Source of the DNA: Endozoicomonas sp. SCSIO W0465
Lineage (GTDB): Bacteria; Pseudomonadota; Gammaproteobacteria; Pseudomonadales; Endozoicomonadaceae
Assembly (NCBI RefSeq): GCF_023716865.1
Contig: NZ_CP092417.1
Coordinates: forward strand, 1,590,001 to 1,654,000
Length of the DNA stretch: 64,000 nt
Direction of reading: 5' to 3'
The notes below the pieces were generated by a model that saw nothing but the letters and a program-made list of their open reading frames with translations, did not search any database and had not been told where the DNA came from. Below are positions 53,257 to 62,278 of this stretch, piece by piece. Positions within the stretch are counted from its first letter, which is position 1; the number at the start of each line of letters is the position of its first letter. The translations under genes were made by a program, and so were the position numbers.

Positions 53257-54966
53257 ATGCTGAACCAAATCTCCATCAGCAATTATGCCATCGTTGACCA
53301 CCTGAACCTGGACATTAATCCCGGGATGACAGCCATCACCGGGGAAACCGGTGCCGGTAAATCCATCATGCTGGATGCCCTTGGACTGGCCCTGGGCGGC
53401 CGTGCTGACAGTGACTGTGTGCGTGATGGCGCTGATCGAGCCGACATACGCGCCTGCTTTGACCTTCAGCGCATACCCGCTGCCAGAGATTGGCTACTGG
53501 AGCGGGATTACGAGGGTAGCAGTAGTAGTCGAACTGAAACACTGGCTTCGGAATGTATTCTGCGTCGCGTGATTACCCGTGAAGGTCGTTCCCGAGGCTA
53601 CATCAATGGCATTCCGGTAACACTGTCCGAGTTGAAGGGGCTAGGGGAGCTGTTAATCGATATTCACAGCCAGCATGCCCACCAATCATTACTGAAAAAG
53701 AGCAATCACTCAGCGCTGCTGGATGAATTCGCCGGCTCGCTAGGACTTTCCCGGGAGGTTGCGGGTATTGCTGCGAAATATCGCCAGACCCGTGAACAGC
53801 TGCTCACATTATTGTCGGATCAGCAGGACAGGGAAGAACGGGTTCAGCTGCTGAGTTATCAGTTGAATGAGTTGGAACAGTTAGGCCTTCAACCGGGTGA
53901 AGTTGGGGAGTTGGAGCAGGAGCATCGTCAGCAGTCTCAGGCCGGTGCAACTTTATCAGCCTGTCATCAGGTGACTCAAGTTTGTACCAGTGATGACGGT
54001 GATAACCTGCTTCAGCAGCTCACTTTCTGCCTGCATCGCCTTGGTGAACTACAGATTGAACACGCTGCAATTAATAATTCTCTGGAGATGTTGTCATCCG
54101 CTCAGATTCAGGTAGAGGAAGCGGTTGGTGAGCTGAATCATTTTATCGATCACTTTGATGCCGATCCACAAAGAGCCCGCGACATTGAAGATCGGCTCAG
54201 TGCCATTTTTGATCTGGCCAGGAAACACCGTGTCCAGCCAGAATCGTTGTTGGAGAAACAACAACAGATCAGTGAAGAGTTGGAAAAAGCTCAGTGTCAT
54301 GACGGGCAAGTAGCCGACCTTGAGCTTTCTCTGGAGCATCTGCAAGAAAAACACAATCAGTTAGCAGATAAGCTGTCTGCCAAGCGCAAAACAGCTGCTC
54401 GAAAACTGGAAAAACAGGTGTCTGAACGTATCGCGTTGTTGGGCATGCCCAAAGGTAAGTTCTGTGTCGAGCTGACAAACATTCCTGATCGTATGATTGC
54501 TTCCCAGGGCTATGAATCCATCGAATTTCTGGTGACCACCAACCCGGGGCAGTCTCCACGCCCTCTGGGCAAAGTGGCTTCTGGTGGAGAACTTTCCCGT
54601 ATTAGCCTGGCAATTCAGGTGATTATTGCGCAAACCGCGTCAACACCAACGCTGGTGTTTGATGAGGTCGATGTAGGCATTGGTGGTGGCACAGCAGAGA
54701 TTGTGGGCAGTATGCTGAGAGAAGTGGGTAATAGCGGACAGGTGTTGTGTGTTACCCATCAGCCTCAAGTGGCGTCCCAGGCTCATCAGCACCTTCATGT
54801 CAGTAAGAAAGTCAGCCGTAAAACATCCAGTACTCGTATTCTCAAACTGGATGGCGAGCATCGCGTTCACGAAATTGCCCGAATGCTGGGTGGTATTGAG
54901 CTGACAGCACCAACATTAAGTCATGCTCAAGAGATGCTGTTTCAAGCTCAGTTGCAAGCCTTATAA
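53257..54966 (+). CDS. recN: DNA repair protein RecN
   Basis: An SMC-like ATPase for double-strand break repair. Walker A is TGETGAGKSIMLDALGLALG near 30. A central coiled coil runs from about 165 to 370. The C-terminal half has the signature LGKVASGGELSRISLAIQV and Walker B LVFDEVDVGIGGGTAEIVG, then VLCVTHQPQVASQA. It has 569 residues. I start at MLNQISISNYAIV (53257), which matches the usual N-terminus; GTG 53245 is less likely. The SOS box upstream gives DNA-damage control. Confidence 0.97.
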   Translation: MLNQISISNYAIVDHLNLDINPGMTAITGETGAGKSIMLDALGLALGGRADSDCVRDGADRADIRACFDLQRIPAARDWLLERDYEGSSSSRTETLASECILRRVITREGRSRGYINGIPVTLSELKGLGELLIDIHSQHAHQSLLKKSNHSALLDEFAGSLGLSREVAGIAAKYRQTREQLLTLLSDQQDREERVQLLSYQLNELEQLGLQPGEVGELEQEHRQQSQAGATLSACHQVTQVCTSDDGDNLLQQLTFCLHRLGELQIEHAAINNSLEMLSSAQIQVEEAVGELNHFIDHFDADPQRARDIEDRLSAIFDLARKHRVQPESLLEKQQQISEELEKAQCHDGQVADLELSLEHLQEKHNQLADKLSAKRKTAARKLEKQVSERIALLGMPKGKFCVELTNIPDRMIASQGYESIEFLVTTNPGQSPRPLGKVASGGELSRISLAIQVIIAQTASTPTLVFDEVDVGIGGGTAEIVGSMLREVGNSGQVLCVTHQPQVASQAHQHLHVSKKVSRKTSSTRILKLDGEHRVHEIARMLGGIELTAPTLSHAQEMLFQAQLQAL

Positions 54967-55028
54967 ATACTCCCGGTAAAGATTCTATAGAGAATTAAAA
55001 CAACCTGATACACGTCGAAGCACCAAGG

Positions 55029-55313
55029 TTAATGATATTTTTTATCATCTTTGCGCTCTTCTGAATCTGCTTTCGATTCTGCATCTGCTTTTGCTTCAGC
55101 ACCGAGCTGAACCTCGATATCAACTTCGAACTCACCTTCCACAGGCTCAAGGGCTACAATTGGAAAGGTTGAATTTCTAAGTGTTTCTTGTTCAAACCAC
55201 TGGCACCAATAGCTGTAAGATCCATCATCCAAGAGGTATTCCTGCGTAACACTAAGTACCGGGCCTCCCGCTCTTAAGCGGACAAGTTGACCGATTTTAG
55301 CTCTCTTTACCAT
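55029..55313 (-). CDS. YodC-like (DUF2158) small protein, paralogue 1
   Basis: A 94-residue protein. KIGQLVRLRAGGPVLSV and YSYWCQWFEQETLR match the small YodC/DUF2158 fold, whose role is unknown. The last 30 residues are an acidic and lysine-rich tail (AEAKADAESKADSEERKDDK). A close paralogue lies at 55769-56053 on the same strand. The gap between them (55314-55768) shows no gene. Confidence 0.8.
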   Translation of the reverse strand: MVKRAKIGQLVRLRAGGPVLSVTQEYLLDDGSYSYWCQWFEQETLRNSTFPIVALEPVEGEFEVDIEVQLGAEAKADAESKADSEERKDDKKYH

Positions 55314-55768
55314 ATGCTTGAACCCTTTGTTTTGTAATCTTTAAAATAGATATTTTTAAATAAATATCAGATTCGACCATTTTATTTTTGACAGAGTAAT
55401 TTGATGGTAGAGTCGTAATTACCGCTTAGTTTGTCACAAATATCTCACGAAAATGTTTGAATGCTGGATGCCGTTTAACTAAAATCACTGATGCCAAGCC
55501 ATTGTCAGGGAAATGCTCTTTCAGGCTCAGAAGCAATCACTATAAATCGTTTAATCAATACTGTTGACAGTTTTTCAAATACTCAGTATCGGTAGCTCAA
55601 GGGTTGAATCAGCTATTTGTTGGCAAGCCTGGGATGCTCCTGAGTTGCCAAAGAACTTAAGAAGCATCATACGAGCCTTGGGGTTACCGAGTAAAAACTG
55701 TCAAAAGTATTACTTGGTAAAGTTCCTTGAGTGAATAAAGAGATCTTCTGTACGAAAATGCAGCGAGT

Positions 55769-56053
55769 TTAGTGATAATTTTTACCCGTATCGCCCTCTT
55801 TTGCTTCAGCTTCCACATCTGCATCAGTATCAACTTCGTTGTCTGGTAGCTCCTCGTCAATAGCTTCAAACTCACCTTCCTCAGGTTCAAGAGCTACGAT
55901 TGGAAAGGTTGCATATCTGAGTGTTTCATATTCAAACCACTGACAGACATAACTATAAGATCCATCATCCAGCAAGTTTTCATACGCAATACTCAGTACT
56001 GGCCCACCTGCTCTAAAGCGGACAAGTTGGCCGATTTTAGCTCTCGTCTTCAT
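55769..56053 (-). CDS. YodC-like (DUF2158) small protein, paralogue 2
   Basis: A 94-residue sister of the gene at 55029-55313. KIGQLVRFRAGGPVLSI, LLDDGSYSYVCQWFE and TFPIVALEPEEGEFE are shared almost completely. The acidic tail has diverged (PDNEVDTDADVEAEAKEGD), and both end in a YH pair. This is a tandem duplication. The AT-rich gap between it and the fur stop (56054-56443) holds no gene that I can support. Confidence 0.8.
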   Translation of the reverse strand: MKTRAKIGQLVRFRAGGPVLSIAYENLLDDGSYSYVCQWFEYETLRYATFPIVALEPEEGEFEAIDEELPDNEVDTDADVEAEAKEGDTGKNYH

Positions 56054-56443
56054 GTGATAAATCCTTTTGTTTGTTTAATTATCCTTATAATAGACATTTC
56101 TCTATGGCATTAGTTCCATTTCTTTATTTCAATTTTATTCCCTGGTAATAGAGTTAAATTACCAGTTTGATATATTGATAAAGTAAAGAGCATGATTAAA
56201 AACAATCTATAAACTGTTCGTTCCAATAAATACTAATTTCCTGACGAAATGAAATATTATATTTTCCTGTAATCAAATTTCACGGCACCTTGCCATCATC
56301 CTGAAAAGTAAATGACCAAGGACTTAATCAGAAGAAAACAAAAGCATTTTAATTGCCCCCCGAAAAGCTGGGGAGCAAATAATCTCACAGGTTAGAAAAT
56401 CCCGGTACGTATTGTCGTCTTATTCTGCTGCTTACTTATTTCG

Positions 56444-56854
56444 CTACTTACTTTTTTTTGGACGTACATAGATCACCAGATTGTGATCCACAATTTCAAA
56501 ACCATGCTCTTCAGCAATTGCGTGCTGACGTTTTTCAATCTCTTCATCAATAAACTCGATAACGTCTCCGCTCTCCATGCAAACCATATGGTCATGGTGC
56601 TCTCCGCGGGAGAGCTCAAACACTGAGTGACCGCCATCAAAATTGTGACGAACCACCAGGCCAGCACTCTCAAACTGGGTCAGCACCCGATAGACAGTGG
56701 CCAGACCCACATCCTCTTCCGCTTCCAGCAGAGCCTTGTAAACATCTTCTGCAGACATGTGCTTGTCTTCTGCGCATTCAAGGATCTGTAGAATCTTTAC
56801 TCGAGGCAGGGTAACTTTGAGCCCTGCTTTGCGTAACTCTTGATTTTCCAACAC
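56444..56854 (-). CDS. fur: Ferric uptake regulator Fur
   Basis: An iron-dependent repressor of uptake genes. It has a winged-helix domain (LKVTLPRVKILQILE, then LATVYRVLTQFESAGLV) and metal sites in the HHDHMVCMESGDVIEF segment near 88. Only one Cys of the C-terminal pair is present (CMESG), as in pseudomonad-type Fur proteins. It has 136 residues. Divergent from bamE, the classical gammaproteobacterial arrangement. Confidence 0.97.
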   Translation of the reverse strand: MLENQELRKAGLKVTLPRVKILQILECAEDKHMSAEDVYKALLEAEEDVGLATVYRVLTQFESAGLVVRHNFDGGHSVFELSRGEHHDHMVCMESGDVIEFIDEEIEKRQHAIAEEHGFEIVDHNLVIYVRPKKSK

Positions 56855-56874
56855 GTTTCCCTAACCCTTTGCAA

Positions 56875-56892
56875 GATAATCCTGCTATTATC
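56875..56892. promoter_or_regulatory. Fur-box-like palindrome between fur and bamE
   Basis: GATAAT (56875-56880), six bases, ATTATC (56887-56892). The half-sites match the Fur consensus (GATAATGATAATCATTATC), though the centre does not. It would allow Fur to control itself. Confidence 0.5.
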
Positions 56893-56974
56893 ACATTTTC
56901 GTGCAGCTTTTTCATTTTGCTCTGTGAGCAGGCTGCTAGTCATTTCTGAGCAAGATAGTGGAAGTCTGAAACCG

Positions 56975-57349
56975 ATGCAAAAAACCACGATCGCCCTGGC
57001 CGCCTCACTTGTTTCAATCACCCTTCTGACAGGGTGCGCCAGCTCCACAGACAGTGGTTCAAAGCTTATCAGTTTCCCCGGTGCCTATAAAATTGATATT
57101 CAGCAGGGAAATGTCATTACCCAGGAAATGGTTGACCAGCTCTGCCCGGGGATGACCCGTGCCCAAGTACAGTATGTTATGGGTACTCCCTTGCTGGAAG
57201 ATACTTTTAACAGCAATCGCTGGGATTACATCCATAGTGTGCAACCTGGAGGCAAGAGCCGAGAGCAGAAAACAGTAACTCTGTTTTTTGAGAACGACCA
57301 GTTACGATCTATTCAGAGCGATCTCAAACTTGGCAGTGATCAGCAGTGA
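56975..57349 (+). CDS. bamE: Outer-membrane assembly lipoprotein BamE
   Basis: A subunit of the BAM complex that inserts outer-membrane barrels. The lipoprotein signal ends in LLTGC (Cys near 23). The BamE core is IDIQQGNVITQEMVDQLCPG, MTRAQVQYVMGTPLLEDTF and RWDYIHSVQPGG. It has 124 residues from ATG 56975; the open frame to 56840 is only the fur-bamE gap. Confidence 0.96.
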   Translation: MQKTTIALAASLVSITLLTGCASSTDSGSKLISFPGAYKIDIQQGNVITQEMVDQLCPGMTRAQVQYVMGTPLLEDTFNSNRWDYIHSVQPGGKSREQKTVTLFFENDQLRSIQSDLKLGSDQQ

Positions 57350-57390
57350 TCTCTGCTGAGCCACTTTACCCGGGAAAACGTCCTCAGCTC

Positions 57391-57726
57391 TCATTCATTA
57401 CCCTGTCCTGATTTCTTCTGTTTCATCTGCTCTGCCCTGCGTTTGCGAACCTCCTTGGGGTCGGCAATCAAAGGGCGATAAATTTCGACCCGTTCGCCCT
57501 CTCTCAGTACCTGGTCTCCAGGTTTTAATACAGCCTTGCCGAAGATGCCCAGTTTCGCATCATCCATGACAATCTCTGGAAAGTAATCAACAATGCCGGA
57601 CTCTTTGGCTGCATCCAGTACCGTAGTTCCCTCTTTTACCTTCAGTGCGATAATCTTCTGCTCATGAGCTCTGGCATAAGCCACTTCAACACGGATAGTG
57701 GGCTCATCCATTAACATCTTAGCCAT
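57391..57726 (-). CDS. rnfH: RnfH-family ubiquitin-fold protein
   Basis: A small beta-grasp protein. IRVEVAYARAHEQKIIALKV and GTTVLDAAKESGI are the family start. VEIYRPLIADPKEVRKRRAE is the C-terminal signature. ATG 57726 overlaps the end of ratA by 8 bases, which supports it; ATG 57711 is a shorter alternative. It is paired with ratA, as in many gammaproteobacteria, and converges with bamE. Confidence 0.93.
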   Translation of the reverse strand: MAKMLMDEPTIRVEVAYARAHEQKIIALKVKEGTTVLDAAKESGIVDYFPEIVMDDAKLGIFGKAVLKPGDQVLREGERVEIYRPLIADPKEVRKRRAEQMKQKKSGQGNE

Positions 57727-58156
57727 AGATCTGCTTCGCTCTCTTGCCAAAGGCATCCACCATGGCATTCATCATCTCACCAATCATCATTCCCAGTGTG
57801 GCCTGAGTCAGCATGTTGCTCATCTCAAACTCCAGCTCCAGGGAAACTTTACATCCATCCCCGGTCAAGGGCTGAAATGTCCAGATACCGAATAAATACT
57901 TAAAGGGTCCTTCCAACAATTGCATTTCTATAGACCTCCCCGGGATCATTTTGTTCCTTGTCGAAAAGCTATGACGCAGCCCGAGCCCGGCTTTGCCCAC
58001 TATCAGGGTAGCTTCCAGCTGTTCGCCTTCCTGATGGTCAATACGGCCACCGACACACCCTGGCAAAAATTCGGCATACGACCCAATATCGCTGACCAGA
58101 TCATACATTTGTTCAGCGGAGTACATGACCAGTGCGGAACGGGAAATCCTTGGCAT
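57719..58156 (-). CDS. ratA: RatA/START-domain protein (ubiquinone-binding type)
   Basis: A 145-residue START/SRPBCC-fold protein. MPRISRSALVMYSAEQMYDL is the usual beginning, and FLPGCVGGRI, LEFEMSNMLTQATLGMMIGEM and VDAFGKRAKQIYG are typical later. It has been described both as a ribosome-association toxin and as a Coq10-like ubiquinone-binding protein; sequence alone cannot decide. Usually beside smpB; here a transporter gene separates them. Confidence 0.94.
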   Translation of the reverse strand: MPRISRSALVMYSAEQMYDLVSDIGSYAEFLPGCVGGRIDHQEGEQLEATLIVGKAGLGLRHSFSTRNKMIPGRSIEMQLLEGPFKYLFGIWTFQPLTGDGCKVSLELEFEMSNMLTQATLGMMIGEMMNAMVDAFGKRAKQIYG

Positions 58157-58172
58157 AAAAAAAGCCTTTCAT

Positions 58173-58203
58173 AAAAAAGCCGGATAGGATAACCCATTCC
58201 GGC
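58173..58203 (-). terminator. Intrinsic terminator of the sodium symporter gene
   Basis: On the minus strand GCCGGA pairs with TCCGGC and is followed by TTTTTTAT. It lies between the transporter stop and the ratA start. Confidence 0.8.
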
Positions 58204-58224
58204 CCATGGATTAATAGACAGGGC

Positions 58225-59583
58225 TTAGAAGAGGGTGGTGATCAGCACCGTCAACACACACAGTGGGACGATCACACGAATCATGGCTCGCCACAGGTTG
58301 AATACACCGACACTCAAACCCAGTTCTTTCATCATGATTGAGCGTTTCATTACCCAGCCTGCGAAGATAGAGATCAGCAGACCACCCACAGGCAGCAGGA
58401 TATTACTGGTAAAGTAATCCAGCAGATCAAAGAAATTCTTGCCGAACAGTGTGAAGTTCAGCTCACCACTCATGGAAAACACCGTACCCAAGCCAACAAA
58501 CCAGATGGCAGCACAGAGAATCACGGTCGCAACAGTTCGGCTCAGTGGTGTGCGCTCAATCAGCCAGGCCAGGGCCGGTTCAACCAGTGAGATGGCGGAG
58601 CTCAGCGCGGCAATGCCCACCAGAACAAAGAACAGGAATCCAAACAGCTCACCCATGGGCATGTGAACAAAGGCAGCCGTCAGAGAGACAAACAGCAGGC
58701 CCGGGCCAGCAGATGGTTCCAGTCCATAGGCAAATACGATCGGGAATACAATCAGGCCAGAGATGATGGCCATCAGCGTATCCAGCGCAGCAACGTTAAT
58801 CGCGGTTCTTGGAATAGAGTCATTGGCAGGCATATAGGCACCATAAGCCATCAGGCAGCACATGCCCAGGCTCAGGGTAAAGAACGCTTGCCCTAAGGCA
58901 GCAACAAAGGCTTCACCGGTAACCCTGGAGAAATCGACAGAGAACATAAAGTCAAAGCCACGCACAAACTGTCCGGTTTCCAGCATGCTATAGCCCAGCA
59001 TAATCAATAGCAACGCAAACAGCGCCGGCATCATTACCTGCAGACCTTTCTCAAGGCCTTTGTGAATGCCGCGTGCCGTAATCACCAGAGTAATCACCAT
59101 AAATGCAGTGTGCCAGAAGATCTGCCGTGGCACAGACGACACCAGTCCGGCAAAAGCATCACCGACCTGATCGGCGGTCATACCACTGAAGGCGCCGGTC
59201 ACAATATCCCAAGCATAAGATAGGGACCATCCAGCAATCACACTGTAGAAAGAGAGAATCAGAAAGCCGGCCAGCATGCCCATCCAGCCGATAATGCTCC
59301 ACAACCAGGATGCACCCAGGTCACTGGTCAGCTTGCGAATGGCATTAAGGGGGCTAAGGCGGGTATGACGGCCAATAGCCGTCTCTGCCATCAGCAGTGG
59401 GACACCCATAATGGCGATGCACAGCAGATAAAGCATAACGAAAGGACCGCCACCGTATTGCCCGGCGATGTACGGAAATTTCCAGATATTGCCGAGGCCA
59501 ATGGCAGAGCCGGCAGCAGCGAGCAGAAAGGTCCAGCGATTAGCCCAGGTTTTTGTCGATGTCGTTGGATTTTGTCCAGACAT
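58225..59583 (-). CDS. Sodium-dependent transporter, NSS (SNF) family
   Basis: A 452-residue inner-membrane symporter of the neurotransmitter:sodium family (LeuT fold). The N-terminal signature is WANRWTFLLAAAGSAIGLGNIWKFPYIAGQYGGG (read in pieces, residues 13-46). GWSLSYAW follows, and ALGQAFFTLSLGMCCLMAYGAY near 235 forms the sodium and substrate site of segment 6. Eleven membrane segments are visible. The substrate is probably an amino acid, but it cannot be fixed from sequence. Its own terminator follows. Confidence 0.94.
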   Translation of the reverse strand: MSGQNPTTSTKTWANRWTFLLAAAGSAIGLGNIWKFPYIAGQYGGGPFVMLYLLCIAIMGVPLLMAETAIGRHTRLSPLNAIRKLTSDLGASWLWSIIGWMGMLAGFLILSFYSVIAGWSLSYAWDIVTGAFSGMTADQVGDAFAGLVSSVPRQIFWHTAFMVITLVITARGIHKGLEKGLQVMMPALFALLLIMLGYSMLETGQFVRGFDFMFSVDFSRVTGEAFVAALGQAFFTLSLGMCCLMAYGAYMPANDSIPRTAINVAALDTLMAIISGLIVFPIVFAYGLEPSAGPGLLFVSLTAAFVHMPMGELFGFLFFVLVGIAALSSAISLVEPALAWLIERTPLSRTVATVILCAAIWFVGLGTVFSMSGELNFTLFGKNFFDLLDYFTSNILLPVGGLLISIFAGWVMKRSIMMKELGLSVGVFNLWRAMIRVIVPLCVLTVLITTLF

Positions 59584-60195
59584 GAGTTTCCCTATGAGTC
59601 GAATTATTGTACTCAGAAACCGTTTAAAAGGCAGGTCAAGTCAGACAACACAGAATAATTATTATGGATCACACGCTGTGGTACAGCAGAGATCATCTTG
59701 ATCAATCATGGCCTGTCGTCAAAAACCCGGAAATATCGAAAACCAAAATAGTCACGCTGCATGTCAAACAGTTTCTTGCTTCTTGAACAACTGCACGCAA
59801 GATTTTCACGGGTGCAGCACTTTTTACGGGTGCAGCACTTTTTACGGGTGCAGCACAATCCCGACAAACCTCCAAACCAAACCATCTGCGATAAAGGCCA
59901 TCTTCAGGGTCGCTGAGTCACGTGACAACATGTCAATAAACCCGGGTAAAACAGCCTGCTAATGGCAGAGCGGAGGAGATCAAGCAGGGCTGGCCGTTAT
60001 TGTACCGGCCAGACATTACGTCTCAACCGTTTTTACCATCTAATCAATAAAAAAAGAGTGTTTTAATTATTATTTGTTATAAAAATAGCAATATTCACCA
60101 TGCTAAAAATTGACTGATTCAAGACTATTGTCGAAACCAGCCTGTATGCCCCAGAATTAGTGACTTTACGTTTAGCTGCTCCTATAATCCGTGCC
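59584..60195. other. Intergenic region between the symporter and smpB
   Basis: It holds an 18-bp tandem repeat (ACGGGTGCAGCACTTTTT, nearly three copies, 59808-59856). The 84-codon frame across it (59708-59962) has no ribosome site and encodes the repeat, so I do not call it. The part before smpB is AT-rich. Confidence 0.5.
59808..59856. repeat. 18-bp tandem repeat
   Basis: ACGGGTGCAGCACTTTTT is repeated twice, followed by a partial third unit. Non-coding. Confidence 0.9.
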
Positions 60196-60675
60196 ATGGC
60201 AAAAAGTTCAAAGAAAGGCAAACAGGGCGACTCATCCATCGTCGTCAACAAGAAAGCTCGTCACGATTTCCACATCGACGAGACTTTCGAAGCAGGAATT
60301 TCCCTCGCAGGATGGGAAGTGAAAAGTCTCCGGCAGGGCAAAGTCCAGCTGATAGACAGTTACGTCCTGCTGAAAGATGGCGAAGCCTGGTTGATTGGCG
60401 CCCAGATTACACCACTGATCACCGCATCCACCCATGTTGTGGCAGATCCTTTGCGTGACCGTAAACTGCTGTTGAACCGCAGAGAGCTGGCAAACCTGTT
60501 CTCGGTAACTCAGCAAAAAGGCCATGCCTGTATCGCGACCAAGCTCTACTGGAAAGGCCATTTGGTCAAGTGCCAGATTGCGCTGGCCCGCGGTAAGAAA
60601 GAGTTTGATAAACGAGCCGCCACCAAAGAGCGTGAATGGAATATTGAAAAGCAGCGGGTCATGCACCGCGGCTGA
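60196..60675 (+). CDS. smpB: SsrA-binding protein SmpB
   Basis: Binds tmRNA and brings it to stalled ribosomes. KKARHDFHIDETFEAGISLAGWEVKSLRQGK is the classical OB-fold core (read in pieces, residues 17-48). LLNRRELANLF and KLYWKGHLVKCQIALARGKKEFDKR follow, with the basic C-terminal tail KEREWNIEKQRVMHRG that enters the mRNA channel. It has 159 residues from ATG 60196. Its RNA partner lies 197 bases downstream. Confidence 0.98.
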   Translation: MAKSSKKGKQGDSSIVVNKKARHDFHIDETFEAGISLAGWEVKSLRQGKVQLIDSYVLLKDGEAWLIGAQITPLITASTHVVADPLRDRKLLLNRRELANLFSVTQQKGHACIATKLYWKGHLVKCQIALARGKKEFDKRAATKEREWNIEKQRVMHRG

Positions 60676-60872
60676 TAAACCCTGTGGCACACAGCTTCTC
60701 TGTGTGCGTTACCTTCTCTTTCCCGATACGAGTCAGATATCTATCGCATCTCGCCTTTTTTCGGAAATATTTAACGACAGCGGTATTTTTTATAGCTCAA
60801 CAGTACCTATGTACTAAACACAGTTGCATTTGCTACTTGCTTTTGGCATAAATAGTTCCGAGTTTTGTTACT

Positions 60873-61238
60873 GGGGACGATCAGGATTCGACGACGGTTA
60901 CGAAACCCAAGGTGCATGTCGAGGGCGTAGCGGCTCTCGTAAATCAAAACGCTACAAACGTATAGTTGCTAACGATAATAGCTTCAACGGAGCAATGGCT
61001 GCCTAATAACAGCCTTCTCCCGATCACTCTGTCTTGTCTGTTGGGTGGAAATTGATCGTTACCGAAAATAGAATCGCCACATCGGTCATCCTGGAGCCGG
61101 TGGGTTAAATTCACAGGATCGCGCAGTGTCACCCTGACCGTTGGGTCGTTCTGCGTTAACTTAATAACGGAAGCTAAGCATGTAGAGCCGAAGGCGTAGA
61201 GCTGGCGGACGCGGGTTCAAGTCCCGCCGTCTCCACCA
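60873..61238 (+). ncRNA. ssrA: Resident tmRNA (ssrA) beside smpB
   Basis: A complete 366-base tmRNA. The 5' end GGGGACGATCAGGATTCGACG pairs with CGTCTCC before the encoded ACCA. The T-arm is GCGGGTTCAAGTCCCGC. The tag frame begins after TAGTT with GCT (60968) and stops at TAATAA (61004), giving ANDNSFNGAMAA. The usual gammaproteobacterial tag ends in YALAA; here the end is AMAA and the middle is changed. The gene order smpB-ssrA is normal. Phage genes begin shortly after its 3' end, a common integration site. Confidence 0.95.
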
Positions 61239-61319
61239 AATATTCATTTAAAATCAAGAAGTTACAGAAGTACGATAGTCTTAAGCTGCATTAAAATGCC
61301 CACATTTGGTAACAGAATG

Positions 61320-61373
61320 ACAGCATTTTTGACAGCCTTTTGAATTCAGGCTTTCAAGAATGCTGTTATTTTT
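61320..61373 (+). terminator. Candidate terminator downstream of ssrA
   Basis: ACAGCATT (61320-61327) pairs with AATGCTGT (61359-61366), with a small inner stem (AGCCT with AGGCT) and TATTTTT after it. Confidence 0.55.
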
Positions 61374-61397
61374 GTGCTCATTTCTTCCTGCTCTCCC

Positions 61398-61673
61398 TCA
61401 CTCTTCCGGTTCAAACCGGCCGACCACTCGACCCCGGATTGAAGCGAGATCCGGTAGCTGGATATCGGTATTGGGTTCCCCTTCTGGCCTGAATATGTAC
61501 TGGCCATTGTCGTGGCGGTATTCGCCGATCATGAGATGGCCTTCCACTGCCAGCAAAACAGTCGAACGGTTCTGGATGGGGGTGTTTGGATCCACCAGCA
61601 TGATGGTGTCTTTTGAGCTGTCCAGCCTTGCTTTTCCTGTCACCAGGTATTGCTGATACGTTGGATGGTCCAT
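61398..61673 (-). CDS. S24/LexA-like repressor C-terminal fragment
   Basis: A 91-residue frame with the beta-rich arrangement of the S24 peptidase domain of phage repressors: DSSKDTIMLVDPNTPIQNRS, then STVLLAVEGHLMIGEYRHDN, FRPEGEPNTDIQLPD and RGRVVGRFE. The N-terminal helix-turn-helix and the usual catalytic Ser segment are not seen, so this is either a truncated repressor or a small stand-alone form. It lies near the ssrA 3' end and belongs to the phage-derived right part. Confidence 0.55.
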   Translation of the reverse strand: MDHPTYQQYLVTGKARLDSSKDTIMLVDPNTPIQNRSTVLLAVEGHLMIGEYRHDNGQYIFRPEGEPNTDIQLPDLASIRGRVVGRFEPEE

Positions 61674-62278
61674 CCATTCCCCCGGGGTTTTTCTTTCTTT
61701 TGTCCATTTTGCCAGATTTACAGATCTTGCAAGTTTGGGCTTCTGCCAGTTAGGCGGGATATATTTTCTGGTCTACCTTGACGGGTGTCCGGCCAATAGG
61801 CCAGACTGGCTCCCATCATCTGCGCTGCTGATAACAGTTGTTAGGTGGGAGCCACCCATCAGGACAAACGGCACTTATGCCGGGCGTCCATGGATAAAAA
61901 ACCGTGAACGGTGGGTCAAGCCGTGCCTTTGGGTATTGCCTGAAGGCGGGAAGCAGTGGGGAGTGCTAGCAACTCTTATCAATGCCCCGGCACCCAACCC
62001 CATTCGATGCAGGCCTGCGCCTGTGTCATGGCTCCAGTATGAAATGGAGTTCTGAACCGCACTTTCCAGGAAGTTGCGGTTTTTTTCTGTCTGCAACATA
62101 CGACACCTGTTCCCCTTACAGCCTGGTAACAGTGTCACCATTTGGGCAGATAAAAACCTGACCTGAATCAATCAGGAAAAAATAGTTGCGAGGGTCGCAA
62201 CTTTTTAAAAAAGGGTGACGTTGATCAATAACGACCATTGAATTTTATGAATAAGAAAATACGGGGGTGGAGCCATGA
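61674..62278. other. Non-coding stretch in the phage-derived region
   Basis: No gene can be supported here. Frames of about 100 codons on both strands lack ribosome sites. GGGGGTGGAG before 62279 is the ribosome site of the next gene. Confidence 0.4.

Noticed and set aside
59708..59962. 84-codon frame before smpB
   Set aside because: It is produced by the 18-bp tandem repeat and has no ribosome site or family features.
61735..62171. Small frames on both strands between the S24 fragment and the XRE gene
   Set aside because: They have no ribosome sites and no recognisable features, and overlap each other.
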